Shown here: piece after piece, positions 34,941 to 47,278 of the stretch | How positions within the stretch are numbered: position 1 is the stretch's first letter | Layout of the letters: every line of letters begins with the position of its first letter | Source: Gerris lacustris | Lineage: Eukaryota > Arthropoda > Insecta > Hemiptera > Gerridae | Assembly: GCA_951217055.1 (NCBI GenBank) | Contig: OX578280.1 | Location: 63,125,633-63,189,632, forward strand | DNA: 64,000 bases | Direction of reading: 5' to 3' | Position numbers and translations under genes: made by a program | Notes under the pieces: model-generated | What the model was told of the DNA's origin: nothing | The model's input: only the letters and a program-made list of their open reading frames with translations | The model's database searches: none

Positions 34941-35247
34941 CAGTGTCGTATATAACATTGTATCCTCGTGCTGCATAATTTCCAAGTCGAAAATGTTTTT
35001 AATTTTAAACATTTCAAGTGATTTGGGAAAGAAAAAGTTTTAGTTCGTTAGGGACAGAGAATAACGAGGGGACAGACATACATCACTTACTTATACTGGA
35101 TGAATTAGACCTATAGTAGAACTTACATGGACAGGGGGAGACTTGGCTAAACCTATGATCTTATAATTTTTTTGGGATGTATATGCTACAGGAGACGCCA
35201 TTTCAACGTTTGCCCAGGGCACAATTTTTCCTAGGCCCTAGATACTA

Positions 35248-35824
35248 GTCCACAGGCCACCATAAGATGTGAGTCGCTGATTGATAAAGTTTTCTTACCT
35301 TATGGAATCGCTTATTTATGCCTTGTCCACCGATGAATTGGGTATATGGCAACTGGGCGCTGGGCCATTTCTTTTTTCTTGACATGCCAAACTTGCCCTT
35401 CTGCGGGAACATTGAAAAGAGATAGATAAAGTTTTGATTTTCACAGGATCGTTTAATTAAATTATTTCAAAAACAGTGGTAAAGGTGGCCACCGATACGA
35501 GTGGGCCGTTTTCTTTTCAACGTCCTCGCAGAGCGACATGTTTGGGACGGTAGACACCCCAAACGGCCCACTCTTATCGGTGGCCACGTGTACCACTGTT
35601 TTTTAAATAATTTAATTAAACGATCCTATGAAAATCAAAACTTTATCTATATCTTTTCAATGATCCCGAAAAGGGGCATGTTTGGCATGTCAATAAAAAA
35701 GAAATGGCCCAGCGCCTAGTTGCCATATACCCAATTCATCGGTGGACACGGCATAAATAAGCGATTCCATAAGGTAAGAAAACTTTATCAATCAGCGACT
35801 CACTTCTTATGGTGGCCTGTGGAC
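35248..35824. mobile_element. 577-bp foldback, GTCCACAGGCC family, copy 1
   Basis: Ends GTCCACAGGCCACCATAAG and the inverse; TA precedes the left end and TC (mutated TA) follows the right. The whole element folds as one hairpin with arms of about 270 bp, centred near 35530. A shorter copy is at 46192-46573. Confidence 0.88.
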
Positions 35825-36063
35825 TCTACGCTCCTGCCTATTAACTAAAAAATAGTTTCAAAAAGCCATCGTCTTCACCAACATTTTGGGTGCATTTCAG
35901 TTATAGAGTCCTTAAAAAAAACCTTTATCATGATGTAAAATCCCTATATCCTGTATACGTAGTTGAAACATAACATTATTATCTTATAAAACAACGACAG
36001 TTTTATCTGTCCCTTTATCATAATCATAGATAAATAACAATATTATGAGAAAAGAGTAAACAC

Positions 36064-36154
36064 CTTGTTGTGACGCAAGAGATGACAGATGACACTTAGC
36101 TAGAAATAGATTATAGTTGTAATCGTAGTTAAGTTCTTCAATGAAGTCCTCCAT
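36064..36154 (-). CDS. DUF4485-like protein, exon 1 (start)
   Basis: ATG at 36154 in context AAAATGG, 30 codons plus one base, then donor CAAG|GTGTTT. The phase-1 end fits the two-base opening of exon 2 (29175) exactly. Joined with 29175-28997 and 28572-28396 it gives 148 residues with no stop. Residues 1-90 resemble DUF4485, an N-terminal domain of the centrosomal protein CEP112: an N-terminal helix, then the WIRKL and PF/GPL motifs. The role is unknown; a centrosome/cilium link would be inference from CEP112. Intron 1 is 6,888 bp and carries a hAT element, a TIR element and a foldback; intron 2 is 424 bp. An in-frame TTG lies 15 bases upstream, but ATG is preferred. Gene structure is well supported; family assignment is moderate. 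A short single-domain protein differs from the long coiled-coil CEP112. Confidence 0.72.
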
Positions 36155-38238
36155 TTTCCTCTTAAACAATTTTGAAGTATGATTCGGAACGCAAACGTTA
36201 TTTAAAAAAAAATCTATGCAATTTTGTGAAATGAATTGTTAATGACAAGTATTCGAGATAATGTAATAATTTAAAAAAATAAAAATATTTAGGATTGATT
36301 TACTTGATAATTTTACTAAAATGATTTAATCACATTGACCCTATATACGAAGTATTGCTGCACTTGTTTTGGTTTTGTTTTCCTAATATTTTTCTGCTTT
36401 AAATTACCGTTAACCAAAGATATGGTTATCGTATAAAATTACATTTTAAAAAAATTATACCACATAATAGATTCCAAATTAGTGCATGGCTCATAGCGTC
36501 CAATTATTAAATTTATAATGAGCTTGTCTTATCCCGTTTCGATTCCTAGTGAACTAACATTTAATTTCAATCAATTTTAAATGTGCGGAGAGGGGATAAA
36601 ATAATCTGGGGCTATCTGCGGGCTACTTTCGACAAACTATCCACATTTCTAAAAAAATCATATTAGTACTTTTGAAGACATAGGTGTAAATAAATGTATA
36701 TGCTTGTGCGCATGTGGAAAAGAAACAAATGGATGCAGAAGGTTGAAACTTATATGGCACCAACAATGGGCTAACTATGACCTATCATCCAAATGTCATT
36801 AACATCGGACAAGTAGTTTTTAAAATATGTTGGTGTGCAAAAATTGATCGACCGACAGATAAACACGACTTCTATAAAATACGATGAGTATACTTTTAAT
36901 TTTAAAGATAATTGGTATCTAGTAAAAAGGTATATGCGCATGCGGAAGAGAAAGTAATAGGCGAAGAACGTTTAAATTAACATGGAACCAAAATGGGCTA
37001 TACTGACCACCTATCATCTGAATTTCATCAAAATCGGACAATTTTTTTTAAAGATATTTTGGTTCACAAAAATGTTGAATAAAAAGATCGACTGACAGAC
37101 TGACATGGGCACTTCTTTAGACTGTTACCCCACTTATGAAAAAAACAGAAGGGAGTAACAATATCTAGTAGGTGTACGGATAATGTTCTTCTTTAGACTG
37201 TTACTCCCCTTACAAAAACAGAATTGATATTCCTTTGTTCCTAAGTCCAAAGTATATATTGGACTAAACGTCCTTTGTCTTAATAGTTATTTAGACAAAG
37301 GAATGTATAAATAATTATATTCATTTATATTCTAAAATTGGTTTACAAAAATGTTAAATAATAGATCGACTGACAGACTGACATGGGCACCTTTTTAGAC
37401 TGTTACCCCACTTATGAAAGAAACAGAAGGGAGTAACATTCTAAAGTAGGTGTACGGAATGTTCTTCTTTAGACTGTTACTCCCCTTACAAAAACAGAAT
37501 TGTGATATTCCTTTGTCCCAAAGTCCAAAGTACATTGGACTAAACGTCCTTTGTCTTAATAGTTATTTAGACAAAGGAATGTATAAATAATTATACACTT
37601 TAATATTCTAAAAACAAACATAGGGAAGTAATAATCTAAAGAAGTACCTAATTAGCATTATCACCAGGCGATCGTTAGGTGTCAAATTCGGCACTTCTTT
37701 ACATTGTTACTCCCCTTATAAATAAAATAGAGGGAAGTTACAATCTAAAGAAATACCCAAAAAGTTATGACTGAAAACGGATTTCTGTCTTTGAATTTTT
37801 GATTTCTGCGTCATTAATAAATTTCGTTCGTCAGAATGATGTACAATGCTCAAAATAATAATTTAGGATTTATTTAAAGTAGGCAATAAAATCTTTTATT
37901 ACCATACGCAAATCATTTACATAATCGTTTATAAGTGTTATTAAAGATATTTAAATTGACTTAAAAGCAATATCTAAAATACGACAATTAATAAAATATT
38001 ATAAAGAAAGACATTTGTTTATAATTATGTATTTATTAGTGTAAAATAAAGGAATTTGTTTTTTGGACAAAATATCAGTAATCTACAAAATATAATAATA
38101 AGTGGATTTTTTGTTGAAGAGAGTGTATTTGAAAGCGATTATAATTAAAAAAACGAACGCTGAACGAGATAACGAACATGGTTGTTATATTTGTCCATAT
38201 AATAACGTAGCTAAGAGCGTCCTTCAGCCTAATCAAGG
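36155..38238. repeat. Upstream of the DUF4485-like gene: dispersed repeat patches
   Basis: 36600-36880 is a copy of the CTGGGGCTATCTGCGGGCTAC unit also at 22920 and 59230. 37100-37275 and 37390-37590 are two direct copies of the MITE-family body (GACAGACTGACATGGGCAC ... TTTAGACAAAGGAATGTATA), and 37620-37760 is a further partial copy. No gene is supported. Confidence 0.55.
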
Positions 38239-38242
38239 CTTT

Positions 38243-38275
38243 TATATATTTCCACATTACATTACAGCGTCAGTT
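38243..38275 (+). promoter_or_regulatory. TATA-initiator core promoter
   Basis: TATATA at 38243-38248 lies 29 bases before the A (38272) of a TCAGTT initiator at 38270-38275. Spacing and initiator fit an insect core promoter. It stands about 0.7 kb upstream of the small ATG exon at 38968. Confidence 0.45.
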
Positions 38276-38967
38276 ATTTTTTTGACTTATCAGTAAAGAG
38301 TGGAAACAGCTGTGATACACACATAACTGCATCGCTGTACAATTCACCTCGCAAACACCGCTAATTAACACTCATTCAAATATGAATTTTCAATGAAAAT
38401 AATAAATATTTAATATCTTTACATAATCAGTGAATTTTTATTAAAAAGTGTATCATAACTTAAATTCTTAATTATTTAATTTAGTGAATTTGTTTAAAAA
38501 AATATCGCAGTATTATTATTATTTTTTTTTATAAGAAATTATCTAAAACATTAACCATCTGTTCGTGCAGTCATCCTTTTTTTTTAAAAAAAAAAATTAA
38601 TCCCGCAAACTTTTAAAATAATTAAGTGAAGTGAATGAATAAAATGGGATAGATTAAAAAAAAATTGTGGTGTACCTTTAATTATAAATACGTTTTTTTT
38701 TTAGTTTAAATTGAAATTATTATATTTTTTTTAATTGTTCTATTTTTTAAGTGATTATTATTTTTTATAACAGAAAAACTTATTGGTTTTAAAATTAATC
38801 TAAAGCTTTAATAATTTACAATTGCAGTTTTAATTATTTATTTAAATTAAATTATGAATATACTTTTATATTAATATATTGTTAAAAATAGTGATATAAA
38901 TATCGTTAATAACGATTATTTATAGTGAATTTTTGTTTATTTGGATGCTATCAAATTAATTGAAATC

Positions 38968-38979
38968 ATGACAGATCTG
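38968..38979 (+). CDS. Putative 12-nt first coding exon of the PPxY membrane protein
   Basis: ATGACAGATCTG is followed directly by GTAAGA, a strong donor in phase 0. The next recognised acceptor of a matching phase on this strand is at 58504, giving M-T-D-L joined to the SVWWGRF exon. This would make a 19.5-kb first intron. The link rests on promoter, donor and phase only; other exons may lie between, or the exon may belong to a different gene. Confidence 0.35.
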
Positions 38980-39111
38980 GTAAGAAAAATTAAATTTTGT
39001 ATATTAAATAAAAATTGTGTTACATTGTGGTTATTTTAATAATATTATTATAAATAAGTAGTTGGATTCCAGTGCTTCACTACAAATTGTATTATTTTTA
39101 ATGTTTTTAAG

Positions 39112-39775
39112 GGTCCACAGACAAAACTGAGGACCCCTATAATGATTTTCAGCGTTTGTTTGTGTCTATTTGGAGATCGAAAACCTCGGGCCCATATAAT
39201 AATCTTCAGTGTTTGTTTGTGTCTGTCTGTTTGGAGCTCGAAAACCTCGGATTCTAATAATGATCTTCAGTGTTTGTTTCTGTCTGTCTGTTTGGAGCTC
39301 GAAAACCTCGAACCCATATAATAATCTTCAGAGTTTGTTTGTGTCTGTCTGGAGCTCGAAAACCTTGGACCCTTACTATATAATCTTCAATGTTTGTTTG
39401 TTTCTGTCTGTTTGGAGGTTGAAACCTGAGTACCCTAATAATTTATAGCGTTTGTTTCTTTCTGTTCTGTCAGTCTGGGTCTGGAGGTCGATAACCGAGA
39501 ACCCTTATACTTTTTTTGCGTTTGTTTGTGTCTGGAGATCGAAAACCGAGGATGCTTGTAATTGTTAGCGTCTGTTTGTCTCTCTGGAGATCGAAAACCG
39601 AGGACCCTTATAATTTTTAGGATTTTTTTGTTTCTGTCTGTCTGTCTGGAGATCGAAAACCGAGGACCCTTATAATTTTTAGCGGTTTTTTGTTTCTGTC
39701 TGTCTGTCTGGAGATCAAAAACCGAGAACCCTTATAATTTTTAGCGTTTGTTTGAGTCTGCCTGCCAGTCTGGAG
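39112..39775 (+). repeat. About 75-bp tandem minisatellite
   Basis: About nine degenerate units containing TTTGTTTGTGTCTGTCTGT then GGAGCTCGAAAACC and GGACCC..TATAATAATC. The first unit opens with AGGGTCCACAGACAAAAC, resembling the start of the 11129/33937 repeats, which suggests the array grew from the beginning of such an element. It starts about 130 bp after the donor at 38980. Confidence 0.85.
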
Positions 39776-39924
39776 TTGGTTGACTGACCTGTATCTTCGA
39801 AAGTATACAACATTAAAATTTGAAATTTAGGGTTATGATGTGTGTGATAGCCCAAATACAGGAAAAATATAGGGCAGGTCAAAAAAATCATAGGTTAGTT
39901 ATTTAAATATTACTCCAAATCAAA

Positions 39925-40163
39925 GTGGTTACCAATCAAGTGGTAATTTCGTTCTACTAACTAATTTTGTACTCAGAATCACAGAAATCGCAATGTACAT
40001 CATTTGTGGAGAAATTACCACTCTCCACCGTATTTTTTTTTTTAATGTCCCGCAGACGAACTTAGCCGACCACATATTCTTAAAAGGCACTAGCAGATTA
40101 ACTTGTACACAAACTTATAGCTTGATGTTAGTCTGAAACTTTTTTGCTCGCTATCTCCTGGAC
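39925..40163 (-). mobile_element. Half copy of the GTCCAGGAG foldback family
   Basis: Matches the right halves of 26942-27413 and 56053-56880 (GTCCCGCAGACGAACTTAGC, CTTAAAAGGCAC, CTATCTCCTGGAC, then TA). The left arm is missing. Confidence 0.7.
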
Positions 40164-40229
40164 TAGTAATATTGATTGTAATTGATAAATAGCTATTTCT
40201 GTAAAATATGTTGCAGCAACTAGCAACAT

Positions 40230-41544
40230 CAGGGGCGGATCCAAGGGGGGGGGGGGGGCGAGGGGGCGACCGCCCTGGGCCCCGCGCCATAGAAAATTAA
40301 AATAAAATACTTATACTTTACAGTCAAATTTATAGTTCATAGTGAAGATTGTCCGCGGGGCCCCGTGCCATGTACAAAACATGAAATATTAGAATTATAA
40401 AATTCAGTCGAATTTAGTTTACGTAGTAGAGCCTAATACCTAACTACCTTTTCGCGGGGCCCCCTCGCTATAAAAAAGTTATAAAATATAGATTAATTTT
40501 TTTTTATGTTGAACGTCCTAGTGTTTTCTCACCCTCCCCCTTTTCAAAATGAGGACGATTTTGTTATTTATTCTGTGGAGTAAATCTTCGTTATGGGCCC
40601 CACCTATATCTAAACGTCCAATTTAATTCGGGTTTTTTCAAACTGTTCCTTTTTACATTACAAAAACGATTTCGGTTGTAGCATCTCGATATATTCATTT
40701 TTTTTTAATTTTAGGGAAAAGTATGGAAGGTTATGGTAAGTTTAGGTTGAGTTTAGTACTTTTTGACCTGACCTAACAATAACCTTCTATCATTACCCTA
40801 TAAAACGTGACATTTCGTGTATTTTTTTTTTAAACAAATAAAACACTGAATTTATCGAGATACTACATAACCTTAATCGTTTGACAATGTACAGAGATAT
40901 GTAAAAAAGACATATCCTGTAAAAAGGAATAGTAAAAAAAACTAAGTATATCGGACAGTAAGAAATAATTGGGCCAATTAGTGCAGTTTTACCAATTGAT
41001 GTCAAAGAGAAACTTCACCTCAGAGATGCATAAAAAGCTGTTTTGAGAGGTCATATTTTCAAAATTTTCCTGGGGCAGACCCCCGGACCCCCCTTAAAAT
41101 GTGTCTTATAAAATTAAACTAAAAACTCGGCACTAAAATGGAAAGTTATAAGCTGAGAATATGAATGCTGGGAGTAAATTTAAAGTGCTCGAGTGTAGAT
41201 TTCAAATTATAGGACTGATCACAAATAACACAGCTCAACTTTTTATTTACAATGATAATTAAACCATAAAACCCAAAATATCAGAAGAAGAATAAATAGT
41301 TAAGTATAACAGAGCTTAATTATTACAATAAAAAAATTTTTTTTTCGATTACATTTGCAAAGAAAATGGTGATTAGTTGAAAACTATATATTTTTAGGGG
41401 TTTATGTTAAAATAATATGTTAGATTAAAATCATGAGCAGAATCAAGTTACTTTATTGTTTTTTATCAGCAATCCCCACTCTATCCTAGGGGGCCCCGCC
41501 ATTTTGTCTCGCCCAGGGCCCCGCAAGATCTAGATCCGCCACTG
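40230..41544. mobile_element. Non-autonomous hAT element, 1,315 bp
   Basis: Left end CAGGGGCGGATCCA followed by a G tract, inverted right end CAGTGGCGGATCTA. Exact 8-bp target duplication AGCAACAT at 40222-40229 and 41545-41552. GGGGCCCC(G/C) words recur internally. No transposase frame. Confidence 0.9.
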
Positions 41545-41552
41545 AGCAACAT

Positions 41553-43270
41553 ATTTATAATATTAGAGTATAAACTTTGGGTACTTCTTGTACTCCTATT
41601 GAATCAGCAAAATATCAAAGTGTCAGCAAAAGTTCAAAGTATCAGCAAAATAACAAAAAGGCAGCAACATTTTTAGCAAAAATGCCAGCAAAATTCCATT
41701 TTGCTGGCGAGTAACATAAATAACTATTTCTTCTAAGATTTCTGGTCTGGGATTGTTCAATGTTGACTTTTATGTCACAACCGTTATAAGTTCTTAGCTT
41801 ATTATCAATTAAGACTGGAGTCATTGTTCAACCACTTCCTGGTCACATTAAAACACGTTTTATTTCATTTTATACTATTTGCGTGTCTTTATACTGATTA
41901 GGTACTTGCAAATATTATTTAAGTAGAATTTAGGGATCAATAAAAAGTAAAATTCATATTCTTGAATTTAACAACGATTCGAAAAAAATGTATTTCCATC
42001 TCTAAGTTTTATCATTTTATTATTCTCTTATTATTATTATTTATTTTTATTTTTTTATAATACAAGATTCTTGATTTTAACTTTTTACTGATTCTCGCTA
42101 TCCTTTCTATTTCTACTTTAAGTGTCTACAATAGGTGTATTAGTGTGTCTACCTTAAGTGTCTTTGTGTGTCTACATTAAGTGTCATAATATTCATACAT
42201 AGTTTATCAATTAAGAGTAATTCAATGAATTTGTTAAGTTTAATTTGTGACGTTCTTTTTTGTAATCAACAATTTAACAATATGGTATATTACAGGAAAT
42301 ATTTTAACACTTGAAGGAACAGAAAGAGATAAATAAAGATAAACTCACGATAAATAAGAGGTCACGCGTTGAAGTCACGCTTTTTAATCAACACTGGTTT
42401 ACTGTCATTGCGCGACATATATTTTTTTTATTACAGAACATGTATTATTATAGATTGTGCAATAACGATAAAATCGTCTTTATTTAAGCAACCAAATTAA
42501 TTTAAGAATTGATTAATTTATTTTATTTATTTAATACAGTATGAGGTCTAAAATAATTAAAATATTGCTGTTTTGATTTTCACGCGTTGAGGTCCTCTGA
42601 GTCCAAAACAGTAGTTTTTGCATGGAGTATAAAGAATACTGGACCAATTACGATTAAATTTGGCATTAGAAGTTTAGATAAATCCCTCCAAGGCAAAATC
42701 GAGGACTGAATTTAAACTCTAAATTTGGAATCTAACCATATATCTTTTTCCCGCGAAAAATCTAGTTTCCGCGTGAAATTAATTTCGGATGACTCACATA
42801 AATTTATTTGATGCCATGTACTCTCAATTTACGTAGCAGAAAACATATTTATGAGACAAAAAGTATTAGGAATTGTGAATTACATTTCGGCAAAAAATTT
42901 CTGACAGTTTCAAGGACAGTTATAGTAACGATAAATATAATAATATTTACAAATTTACATATTAAAAATAATAATAAAATATTCTTAGTAAAGTTTTATT
43001 TGATTTTTTAATTATAATTTTTATTTTTACACCGATGTAATGCGAAGTAGGTAATTATTTCCCTCTACGTAATTCATTATTTTTATTATAGTAACAAGGA
43101 AAACTTTGTTTTATTAATTTTTCCTATAAATTACAAGTTCAATAATTGATTAACTTACGCAGGCAAATAAACTATAAGTTACAGTAATTAATTCAAGCAG
43201 GAAAGTAATTAATTCAAATTACAAATGAAGGATTCAAATATTTGAAATTCTAACAGAATTATATTACGGG
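41553..43270. other. Intergenic or intronic; no gene seen
   Basis: Short degenerate CAGCAAAA repeats at 41608-41700. An ATG-started 60-codon frame (41824-41642, minus) has no recognisable domain and no clear donor, and overlaps those repeats. Confidence 0.4.
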
Positions 43271-43515
43271 TAATCACAGACCTGGGGTTAAGTAGTTCTA
43301 TTCCCGACGGCGTATAGTGAATTTTTTATCTCTAACTAGAGAATGAAACTTCATTCTCTTTCTTCATAATTACCGAGCCGTTAGCTTAGCAATAAAATAT
43401 CTTTTTGAGGTAAATCGGGACACTACTCGATTATATAAATGATAAATCTTCTTAGTTGTATTATATCACTGGTTAATCACAGACCTAGGGATCAGTAGTT
43501 CGATTCTCGGCGTTG
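43271..43515 (+). repeat. tRNA-like 3'-half segments (SINE-like)
   Basis: TAATCACAGACCT(G/A)GGG.T.AGTAGTTC occurs at 43271 and 43473, each leading to a TTCGATTC-like B-box and CGGCG. A third copy follows the neighbouring element at 44676-44725. They resemble tRNA 3' halves and probably derive from a SINE. Confidence 0.45.
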
Positions 43516-43528
43516 AGGTGCATTATTA

Positions 43529-44621
43529 GGTTTGTTCCAACCACTCTTCAAACTGGTTTGGAACTGTCCGACGCATTTGGCATGCGCATTTGGAAAAAAG
43601 CGTTCCAACGAGCCCAAACTCAAACTCTGACTGACTCCGACTGTTAATCAGCTGTTCCAACCACGCTCTGATTAAATCACGGATTAGTTTGGAACCAGTC
43701 AGAGCAGTCAGCAATCGGCGGCAGGGACTAGTAGTTTGGGATTGAGTTTGGCTTCATTGTTAATGTTTTGATTTCACTCGCCTATTATTCTCCTTTCTTG
43801 CGAATCAACTCTTCTTTTTAAAATGTTTTTGTACGAATGCGACGATGAATTTTTGTGCATATAATGGCATTTTCTAGATATTTCTGAAAAAAATAAAAAT
43901 TGGACCTATTTTCCAAGATGGACTTTTAATACTTATTCTATTTTCAAAGAAAATATCGAAAGAATCCGATTTATTTCCGCAATATTTCTTTCGTTAACTG
44001 GACTAAGATTAATATTTGTTTTTTAAAACAAAAGAGCATTTAGGATTATATCAATAAAAATACGAATGTGCCGTGAGTCTACTAAAACTGGCTCACCTCA
44101 GTAAGCCCGAAAATTGAGAATTGCGTAAATCGGAATGAAATCGTGAATTCATGTATTAAATAAACATTTCTAAAATGTGTGCATGTATTTTCGTCATATC
44201 CTCTATGAGTATGTAGGTTTTACTTCCAACTTTCGAGCTTAATTAGCATTAGAAAATGAAACTTTTGTGGTGTGCCCCCCCCCCCCTTGTTGTGCGAGCC
44301 CCTAGGCGGCCTAAACCTAAATCAGGCCCTGATTTAAGCGACTAACACTTATCTTCATCAACTATTGACTCATCCATCATCCATATCTTTAATATTAATA
44401 AGTTCAGGTATTTTTGATAGCACAGGAACGCAAAATTACATAAACGATCAACTCAAAAAGTTGTTCTGATAACAGTGCTAAAACCTACCACGGCAAACAG
44501 TTTGGTTCGAGAAAGGAGCGTTCCAACAAAAACGAAATCACAAATCAATTCCCAACGGTCAATGATCGCGCAATCACGGACTAAACCGAAACTGATTCGG
44601 AACTGGTGGTTGGAACAAACC
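43529..44621. mobile_element. 1,093-bp TIR element
   Basis: Ends GGTTTGTTCCAACCA and its exact inverse; flanked by TATTA on both sides (43524-43528 and 44622-44626). Subterminal regions repeat GTTCCAAC and GGAAC words. No transposase frame; internal C tract near 44278. Superfamily not assigned. Confidence 0.8.
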
Positions 44622-44726
44622 TATTATCTCTCATTTCCTTCTCTTTCTTCTTATGATTACTAACTACTACCACGGATTAATCAAAGACCTAGAGATCATT
44701 AGTTCGATTTCCGGCGGTGGGGTTCA

Positions 44727-46113
44727 TTTTTTGAAAGACTAGCATTTCTTTTCACAAGGGAAAAGACCATTCGTCTCGTCATCTCGTCTTTTCCTGCTAG
44801 TTCCTCACTCAAAGATTATTAAGATCTCTTTCAACGTCTTCTATATCAATAGTTTTCTCGACCTACTTCTTTTTCGAGTTCCGAATGGTTAAGTCCTTAT
44901 AATGTTTTTGGATTTTGGAATTCTTTTATCAGTCATTCTCTCGATATGTCCTTACAACCATTCTAAATCTTAATGATTTATCTTAAAGAGTACTACATCT
45001 TCTCTATTGTTGCCACGTCAGTCTATTTGTTACTGCGCTACCATAAAGCCCTGATAATCTATAGTCTTGGTTTAGGCTGTCGTTCTTATTTACGAACATT
45101 ATTTATGAAATATTTCTATGAATGTTTTATGATAATATCAAATGTCTTATAAAACTGGTTTAAACACCTCAAGGTGTTTTTTCAGACTTAATCATAGTGT
45201 TATGTCAAAATTGATAAGTTTTTCGAACTATAATCACAAATAGGCTCATGGTCTCCAATATAGGTTTTGATAATGATAAGAGCAGTAAAAACTGCTTTAT
45301 TATTATATTAAATATTTGTTATTGAGGTGTCATTGATTAAGTCTACTCAAATTTTAGTTTATAAGCTATCTAATTTTTTCCTGGAATGATCGTGCAGGAA
45401 GATTCAGCGAAAAAACACATCCAAGCCGGGTTAAACTTCGTGAATCGTCAGTATTTTCGATATATTTATTCAACAAAACAAATTTAAGTTGTAAGCTAGA
45501 GCTAGAGTTATAAGTATATTCAATTCGTGACGCAGAAGGAAAACATGTAAGATCTTGTACTCTTCTTCGAAAGACTTGTTTGGCGGCTTTCCTCCCAATA
45601 TGAAAGAAAACGGGAAATCCAATTGATGCAGGTCCGGGTTTCAGAACGTTTGTGGAAAAAACAAACAATTACATTTGAGAATCCCAAGTTTCCCGCGTAT
45701 CTTTTTCCCGCAAAGATTTTACACAATGAAACTTTAACCTTGATTATAATAGCAGCAACAATCTTATGATAGCATCCAGTAATTCATGTTTAATTATAAA
45801 GTCGATGTAAACATTGTTAGAACAAATTTAAGTTGTTCTTTCTTTAAACGTCGTGTATTTGAAGAATCAAAAGTAGGGCAGATAACCACTGATCCATTAC
45901 ACCGAAAATTTCATGGTTCAAATACCTCAATTATGCCTTAAATTCACACAAAAAGCGCAGTTGGCACAGGAAATAAAATAAAATAAAATGGTTGATGCTT
46001 TCGGAAAAAATGTTGATGATTTTTGACAAAATGGCGTGGAAAATTAAGTAATTTACTCAAGTGTTATATATTTTTGTAATCTACTCTTTAATTCCTTTAA
46101 TTTAATACCCCAC
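44727..46113. other. No gene supported
   Basis: The longest frame (45668-45366, minus, about 100 codons) starts from TTG and shows no domain; rejected as a gene. Confidence 0.4.
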
Positions 46114-47278
46114 TTTAATGAGACGTTTCGACCCTTATTTACAATGTCATCCTCAGTCACAGCTTAATTTCTTTTTTAAAAAAAACAAATAGTCCACAGG
46201 CCACCATAAGAAGTGAGTCGCTGATTGATAAAGTTTTCTTACCTTATGGAATCGCTTATTTATGCCTTGTCCACCGATGAATTAGGTATATGGCAACTGG
46301 GCGCTGGGCCATTTCTTTTTTTTTTGACATGCCAAACATGCCGTTCTCCGGGAAAATTGAAAAGAGATAAAGTTTTGATTTTCACAGGATCGTTTAATTA
46401 AATTATTTCAAAAACAGTGGCCACCAATACGAGTGGGCCGTTTTCTTTTCAACGTCCCCGCAGAGTGATATGTTTGGGGCGAATTAATCGGTGGACAAGG
46501 CATAAATAAGCGATTCCATAAGGTAAGAAAACTTTATCAATCAGCGACTCACTTCTTATGGTGGCCTGTGGACTAAAATTCTTTATTGGCATAAGTAACA
46601 AAAAAAATATTTGTGTTTACCGGAGCCATAATGTTATTTTGAGAGGGGTTATTTTGTGCCTTTTTTAAATTTTGACATTTTGTAAGGGAATGGAGCTTTT
46701 TAATCAAATTTGGGGAAGGGTATAATGGGAAATTTTGGAGTATATATTTATATTTTTTTATTTTTCTAAACGGAAGTTTTTGATTGGATTTTTTTTAGGG
46801 TTGTTTGCAGGTATTTAAACGGGTATCATAGGCAGTCTATGGACTGACTTAAGAGTGGACCAACCTGGCATTTGCCTAGTAAATTGAGGGAAACCACAGA
46901 AAGCCTCAATTAGGTTGTGTGAGCTTAATTTCTGAAATTACCACAAAAAATCATAGAGCACAATCAGTCAAAGTAAATTTGACTGATTTGTGTTTGACTT
47001 TGACGATACGTAATTGTTAAAAATATTTTTTAAATTTATGACATTCTCTTATGGAGATAAAGATGTATGTGATTACAGTACCAACATGTAAATGTAAGTT
47101 CCAACCGTGTTAATTAATTTTGTATAGTTATTAGTTTTGTTTAATCTTTATAATTCCGTGCTCTATGATTTTTTAAATTTAGGCGTTATTAGTTTTTAAT
47201 TGTTAATTGTGGTAATTTCAGAAATAAAGCTGTGACTGAGGATGACCTTGTAAATAAGGGTCGAAACGTCTCATTAAA
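46114..47278. mobile_element. Foldback with CTGAGGA-hairpin-GAAA motif in both arms, hosting another foldback
   Basis: Arms of about 52 bp: the right arm AAGCTGTGACTGAGGATGAC through GGGTCGAAACGTCTC (47227-47278) is the near-perfect inverse of the left (46114-46165). The GTCCACAGGCC foldback (46192-46573) has inserted between the arms. Confidence 0.75.
46192..46573. mobile_element. 382-bp foldback, GTCCACAGGCC family, copy 2
   Basis: Same ends as 35248-35824, with TA on both sides. It lacks about 195 bp of the right arm relative to copy 1, the deletion falling between GGGGCGAATTA and the arm sequence ATCGGTGGACAAGGC. Confidence 0.85.

Noticed and set aside
41642..41824. ATG-started 60-codon minus frame
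   Set aside because: No recognisable domain or donor; overlaps degenerate CAGCAAAA repeats.
45366..45726. Two overlapping minus-strand frames of 68 and 100 codons
   Set aside because: Non-ATG start for the longer, no domain, no splice context.
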